From Armatimonadota bacterium (GTDB taxonomy: Bacteria; Armatimonadota; JAAZEB01), in assembly GCA_012841485.1 (NCBI GenBank), contig DUUU01000223.1:1-16944 (forward strand): a DNA stretch of 16,944 nt, read 5' to 3'. Shown piece by piece: positions 14,491 to 16,944 of this stretch. How positions within the stretch are numbered: the stretch's first letter is position 1; the number at the start of each line of letters is the position of its first letter. Under the pieces are notes generated by a model. The model was not told the DNA's origin and ran no database searches. It was given only the letters and a program-made list of their open reading frames with translations. Both the position numbers and the translations under genes were made by a program.

Positions 14491-14723
14491 CCTCCGCCAG
14501 GCTGGCCTGGGATTCCGGCATAAGGAGAAGGCCGCGCGCACGCGCGGAGCTCGAAGCTCCGCGCTGCTTTCCGGCAAAGCTCCTTCGAGGCTTCTCCCCC
14601 CAGCCACCGCCGTTTTGGGACATCTGGGAGTATCCCCAACCCAGCCCGGCAGGGCTTCGCTCGCAAGCAGCGCGGTGATTTATCGCCGCGCGCCGGGTTG
14701 CGCGCTGCCTCCGCCAGGCTGGC
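14491..14723 (+). repeat. Pair of 16-bp direct repeats (14491-14506 and 14708-14723)
   Basis: CCTCCGCCAGGCTGGC occurs twice, 217 bp apart, each copy holding the small palindrome GCCAG-g-CTGGC. The second copy ends 8 bases before the -35 box of the downstream promoter, so it could be a regulator site. Confidence 0.5.
14542..14564. repeat. 10-bp inverted repeat with 3-base loop
   Basis: GCGCGGAGCT at 14542-14551 pairs perfectly with AGCTCCGCGC at 14555-14564 around CGA. This very stable hairpin lies between the 30-bp palindrome and the downstream promoter. Confidence 0.55.
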
Positions 14724-14731
14724 ACCCACTC

Positions 14732-14760
14732 TTGACTCGGGCGCTTGCTTGCCCTATAAT
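14732..14760 (+). promoter_or_regulatory. Near-consensus sigma70 promoter for the FadL-like gene
   Basis: TTGACT at 14732-14737, 17 bp, then a perfect TATAAT at 14755-14760. Only one base differs from the ideal sigma70 promoter. Start of transcription is expected near 14767. Confidence 0.8.
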
Positions 14761-14918
14761 GCCAGCGCCCGTTACAATCCATCCCGTCACCAAAAGCGGA
14801 CAGGGAAACGTTCGCTCCATACCACGCCGTTCCAGCATGTCCCAACAGAGGGTCAGTGTCGGCCGCTATGGCGCGCGCAGGGTTGCCGGGGCACATCAGC
14901 CTGAAGGAGAAACGAAGT

Positions 14919-16223
14919 ATGAAGATCCCGCACACTCGGGCCAGCAGAATGCTCGTGCTGCTGGCGGTCGCGCTGGCTCTTCCGGCCGCGGAGGCCTGGA
15001 GTGCCGGGTATGAGAAGGCCACCACGTGGTCCGGACGGTATGTTGGCATCGGGGGCGCCGCCGCCTCCATCGCCAGCGGTTCAGAAGCGATCTACTTCAA
15101 TCCGGCCGGTCTGGCAGGCACGGAGCGCGCCGAGGCCAGCCTGAACCTCTCTCCCACGTTTGCCCAGCTCGAGGGCAAGATGCCAAGCTACTCGCCGAAT
15201 GCGCAGTTCTCGGTGGAAGGCAACCGCAAGATGGCGCCAGTTGCCGGCACCACCGCGGCCTATCCGGTGAGTGATCGCTTCAGCGTTGGCCTGGGCTTCT
15301 ACGTGGTGGGCGGAATGAAGGCGTTCTACGAAGACGTCAGCTTCCAGGCGATTGCGCCATGGGCGACACTTACGCCGACGGTGAAGGCGGATCTGGAGAT
15401 CACCGAGTTCGCGCTTGGCACCGCCTACCAGCTGACACCCCGCTGGAAGATCGGCGCGGCGTGGCGGGTCGTGGATGTCAACACCGATTTCTCCACGGCG
15501 AAGATGAGCCTGACCAACGGCGTGCCCGTTCTTCGGAATATCCACTTCGAGGGGATGTCGGATACGCGGTATGATGGAGTGCGCCTCGGCGTGCAGTACC
15601 AGGCGCCCGATGATCGATGGGGTTTTGGCGCCGTGTGGCGGAATGAGGTGGCGTTTGAGGCGCGCGGAAAGACCTCCGGAGTGTTCCAGGCGCCGGTCGG
15701 CGGCATCCAGACGCTTCCGGGCGGCACCGCGTCGATCAAGAACGTTCTGCCGCAGCAGTTCTCGCTCGGCTTCTACTACCGCGAGACGCCGGAGCTCACC
15801 CTCCTGGCGGAGTACTCCTGGACTGAGTATTCGGCCAACCGAGTCCTGGATGTCACCGGCAATCTTGGACCGACCTCGCTCGACACCAGCGGCGATATCA
15901 CGCAGAACTGGTGTAACGTGAGCAACATTCGCCTTGGCGCGGAGTACACCGGCTTCGGACCGTGGGCGCTTCGGGCTGGATATGTGTATACGACCCGCGC
16001 AACCCCGTCGGATCAGGCGCGCGCGACCTTCTCCGTGCCGGGCCACGGCCACACCTTCACGCTCGGTGTCGGCCGCTCGCTCCGGGAGCGCGTGGAGATC
16101 AACGCGGCGCTGGAGTACAGCTTCGCGTCCGGACGTGGCTCGAACGCGGCCGATGGAATCACCGAGGGCAGTTTCCGCAGCGACGCCGTCGTCCTGCACA
16201 CCGGGGCGATGTATCGCTTCTGA
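14919..16223 (+). CDS. Outer-membrane beta-barrel protein of the FadL/OMPP1/TodX family
   Basis: The 434-residue product has a signal peptide (basic start, MLVLLAVALALPAAEAWSA, cut near residue 29). The mature protein opens with the family signature SGSEAIYFNPAGLAG, the FadL hatch-type N-terminus. The rest is alternating amphipathic beta strands (for example FSVGLGFYVVGG, WKIGAAWRVV, FSLGFYYRE, LRAGYVYTTR), and the chain ends in an aromatic residue after AMYRF, as outer-membrane proteins do for insertion by the BAM complex. FadL relatives move long-chain fatty acids or other hydrophobic compounds across the outer membrane; the actual cargo here is unknown. The ATG at 14919 has AAGGAG nine bases upstream; the in-frame ATG at 14856 lacks one. 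It is apparently a single-gene unit with a strong promoter and a terminator-like hairpin. Confidence 0.88.
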   Translation: MKIPHTRASRMLVLLAVALALPAAEAWSAGYEKATTWSGRYVGIGGAAASIASGSEAIYFNPAGLAGTERAEASLNLSPTFAQLEGKMPSYSPNAQFSVEGNRKMAPVAGTTAAYPVSDRFSVGLGFYVVGGMKAFYEDVSFQAIAPWATLTPTVKADLEITEFALGTAYQLTPRWKIGAAWRVVDVNTDFSTAKMSLTNGVPVLRNIHFEGMSDTRYDGVRLGVQYQAPDDRWGFGAVWRNEVAFEARGKTSGVFQAPVGGIQTLPGGTASIKNVLPQQFSLGFYYRETPELTLLAEYSWTEYSANRVLDVTGNLGPTSLDTSGDITQNWCNVSNIRLGAEYTGFGPWALRAGYVYTTRATPSDQARATFSVPGHGHTFTLGVGRSLRERVEINAALEYSFASGRGSNAADGITEGSFRSDAVVLHTGAMYRF

Positions 16224-16246
16224 GTAGGGTAATGCCACTCCGGTTG

Positions 16247-16268
16247 CACCGGGCCTTTGGGCCCGGTG
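16247..16268 (+). terminator. Terminator-like stem-loop after the FadL-like gene
   Basis: CACCGGGCC at 16247-16255 pairs perfectly with GGCCCGGTG at 16260-16268 around TTTG. It begins 24 bases after the stop codon. No T-run follows, only AGTGTTG. Confidence 0.6.
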
Positions 16269-16304
16269 AGTGTTGAACCAATAGGGGAATAGAAGGACCG
16301 AGGT

Positions 16305-16335
16305 GAGGGGGCGGATCTCATGATCCGGACCCCTC
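16305..16335 (+). promoter_or_regulatory. Strong stem-loop in the queD upstream region
   Basis: GAGGGG-g-CGGATC at 16305-16317 pairs with GATCCG-ga-CCCCTC at 16322-16335 around a TCAT loop, giving 12 pairs with a small internal loop. It ends 31 bases before the queD start, close to its ribosome site. It does not have the sequence pattern I know for preQ1 riboswitches. Confidence 0.4.
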
Positions 16336-16366
16336 GCCCCGTCCGTGGAGGGGAGGAATCGAGAGG

Positions 16367-16735
16367 ATGTTTGAGGTCGCGACACGCCGGCACTTTGACG
16401 CCGCGCACTGCCTGCGGGGCTACCAGGGCAAGTGCGAGCGTCTGCACGGGCACCGCTTCGAGGTGGAGGCGGTGGTCCGCGCGGAGGAGTTGGATGCTAC
16501 GGGCATCGCCCTCGATTTCACCCTCCTGAAGCGCCTTCTTGGCGCCATCTGCGATGAGTTGGATCACCGCAATCTGAACGAGTTGCCTCCATTTCAGCAC
16601 GAAAACGCCAGCTCGGAGGGCCTCGCGCGTTACATCTACCGCCGGCTGGCTCCCCAGATCCCAGAACCGGCGCGGCTTCGCTCGGTGACCGTTTGGGAGT
16701 CTCCAGAATCCTGGGCGCGGTACTCCGAGCCCTGA
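16367..16735 (+). CDS. queD: 6-carboxy-5,6,7,8-tetrahydropterin synthase (QueD family)
   Basis: The 122-residue product is a typical QueD/6-pyruvoyl-tetrahydropterin synthase homologue. It converts dihydroneopterin triphosphate to carboxytetrahydropterin, the second step of 7-deazaguanine (queuosine tRNA base) synthesis. Zinc ligands are H14 (HFDAAH) and H27, H29 (LHGH). The catalytic cysteine is C23 (KCERLHGH), with D66-H67 (LDHRNLNE) completing the triad, and E111 (WESPESWARY) holds the pterin. The length fits the bacterial enzyme. The ATG at 16367 lies ten bases after GGAGG. queC, queE and folE are not beside it; a putative phosphoribosyltransferase gene follows. The QueD versus PTPS-III distinction is not fully certain from sequence alone. 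Confidence 0.92.
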   Translation: MFEVATRRHFDAAHCLRGYQGKCERLHGHRFEVEAVVRAEELDATGIALDFTLLKRLLGAICDELDHRNLNELPPFQHENASSEGLARYIYRRLAPQIPEPARLRSVTVWESPESWARYSEP

Positions 16736-16876
16736 GCTCCGCCCAGGGCGGGTAATCCGATGGCGCCCGCGTCTCCGTGCCCGCGCCATCGCCCACGGCG
16801 CGGAGTGCGGCGCTCCTCTCGCGTGCTGTTTTGGCCAACCGGAGCGCGGGAAGAGGCAGAGACGGAGGTGAGCGCG
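16736..16876 (+). other. Spacer between queD and the phosphoribosyltransferase start
   Basis: It contains a GATGGCGC/GCGCCATC inverted repeat (16759-16766 and 16783-16790, 16-base loop), perhaps a weak terminator, and the GGAGG ribosome site at 16864-16868. No promoter is obvious. Confidence 0.35.
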
Positions 16877-16944
16877 ATGATCTTCGAGGATCGGGTGGAT
16901 GCCGGCAGGAGGCTGGCGAAAGCCCTGGAAGAGTATCGGGGCCG
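16877..16944 (+). CDS. Start of a probable phosphoribosyltransferase (COG1926-like), cut by window edge
   Basis: Only 22 codons are visible: MIFEDRVDAGRRLAKALEEYRG, with GGAGG eight bases upstream of the ATG at 16877. The opening F-x-DR-x-DAGRxLAxxLxxYxG is characteristic of predicted phosphoribosyltransferases of the COG1926 group, which begin with this pattern before the PRPP-binding domain. The diagnostic PRPP motif lies outside the window, so the call rests on the N-terminus alone. It runs in the same direction as queD and could be cotranscribed. Confidence 0.6.
   Translation, partial: MIFEDRVDAGRRLAKALEEYRG

Larger units (their letters stand above)
14424..14918 (+). other. 495-bp intergenic region rich in inverted repeats
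   Basis: No gene is supported. Present are a 30-bp perfect palindrome (14440-14469), a GC-rich hairpin at 14542-14564, a stem GCGCGGTGAT-tt-ATCGCCGCGC at 14670-14691 with one G-T pair, two copies of a 16-bp repeat, and a near-consensus promoter near the right end. The transcript from that promoter would have a leader of about 150 bases before the FadL-like gene. A small RNA in the structured part is conceivable, but I see no promoter for one. Confidence 0.5.

Noticed and set aside
14424..14731. CRISPR array in the repeat-rich spacer
   Set aside because: Only two copies of a 16-bp repeat 217 bp apart and unrelated hairpins; no regular repeat-spacer pattern.
14387..15070. Minus-strand open frame (227 codons) across the spacer right of the 234-residue gene
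   Set aside because: It crosses palindromes, the strong promoter and the start of the FadL-like gene; its composition is not protein-like.
15081..16385. Minus-strand open frame (434 codons) over the FadL-like gene
   Set aside because: Arginine/histidine-rich antisense translation without a ribosome site or family features.

Overview
This is a GC-rich stretch of bacterial chromosome with densely packed metabolic genes. An outer-membrane FadL/OMPP1-type protein and several signal peptides point to a diderm (Gram-negative-type) bacterium. The mix of a DUF4838 secreted protein, a UxaE-type tagaturonate epimerase, a serine hydrolase fused to a NamZ (DUF1343) domain and a NAD-type 2-oxoacid oxidoreductase cluster would suit Armatimonadota or another little-cultured, polysaccharide-using phylum. 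That placement is an impression, not a proven assignment. I see no rRNA, tRNA, CRISPR array, transposase or phage gene.

Left part (1-6466, minus strand, read right to left): a fused GltD-like flavoprotein/two-cluster ferredoxin (4703-6466), then the alpha (3541-4719) and beta (2428-3357) subunits of a 2-oxoacid:acceptor oxidoreductase, then a 109-residue unknown protein whose start overlaps the beta stop (2099-2428), then a serine hydrolase-NamZ fusion running off the left edge (1-1979). The set resembles a NAD-coupled 2-oxoacid oxidoreductase such as phenylglyoxylate:NAD+ oxidoreductase (PadGHIEF), but no gamma subunit is present.

Middle (6793-11176, minus strand): a large secreted DUF4838 protein related to glycoside hydrolases, a UxaE-type tagaturonate/fructuronate epimerase, and a 65-residue helical unknown. 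With the oxidoreductase cluster they suggest uronate or hexuronate use feeding central 2-oxoacid metabolism. That is inference from gene content and order.

Right part (11334-16944, plus strand): a divergent promoter region with a good sigma70-type promoter and a stem-loop at the expected transcript 5' end precedes leuC-leuD (isopropylmalate isomerase family). Then come a secreted beta-rich unknown, a 495-bp intergenic region rich in inverted repeats that ends in a near-consensus promoter, a FadL-like outer-membrane protein, queD (7-deazaguanine/queuosine synthesis) behind a strong hairpin, and the first 22 codons of a probable COG1926 phosphoribosyltransferase. The most unusual items are the gamma-less oxidoreductase cluster with its predicted NAD preference and coupled unknown protein, and the palindrome-rich spacer at 14440-14723.
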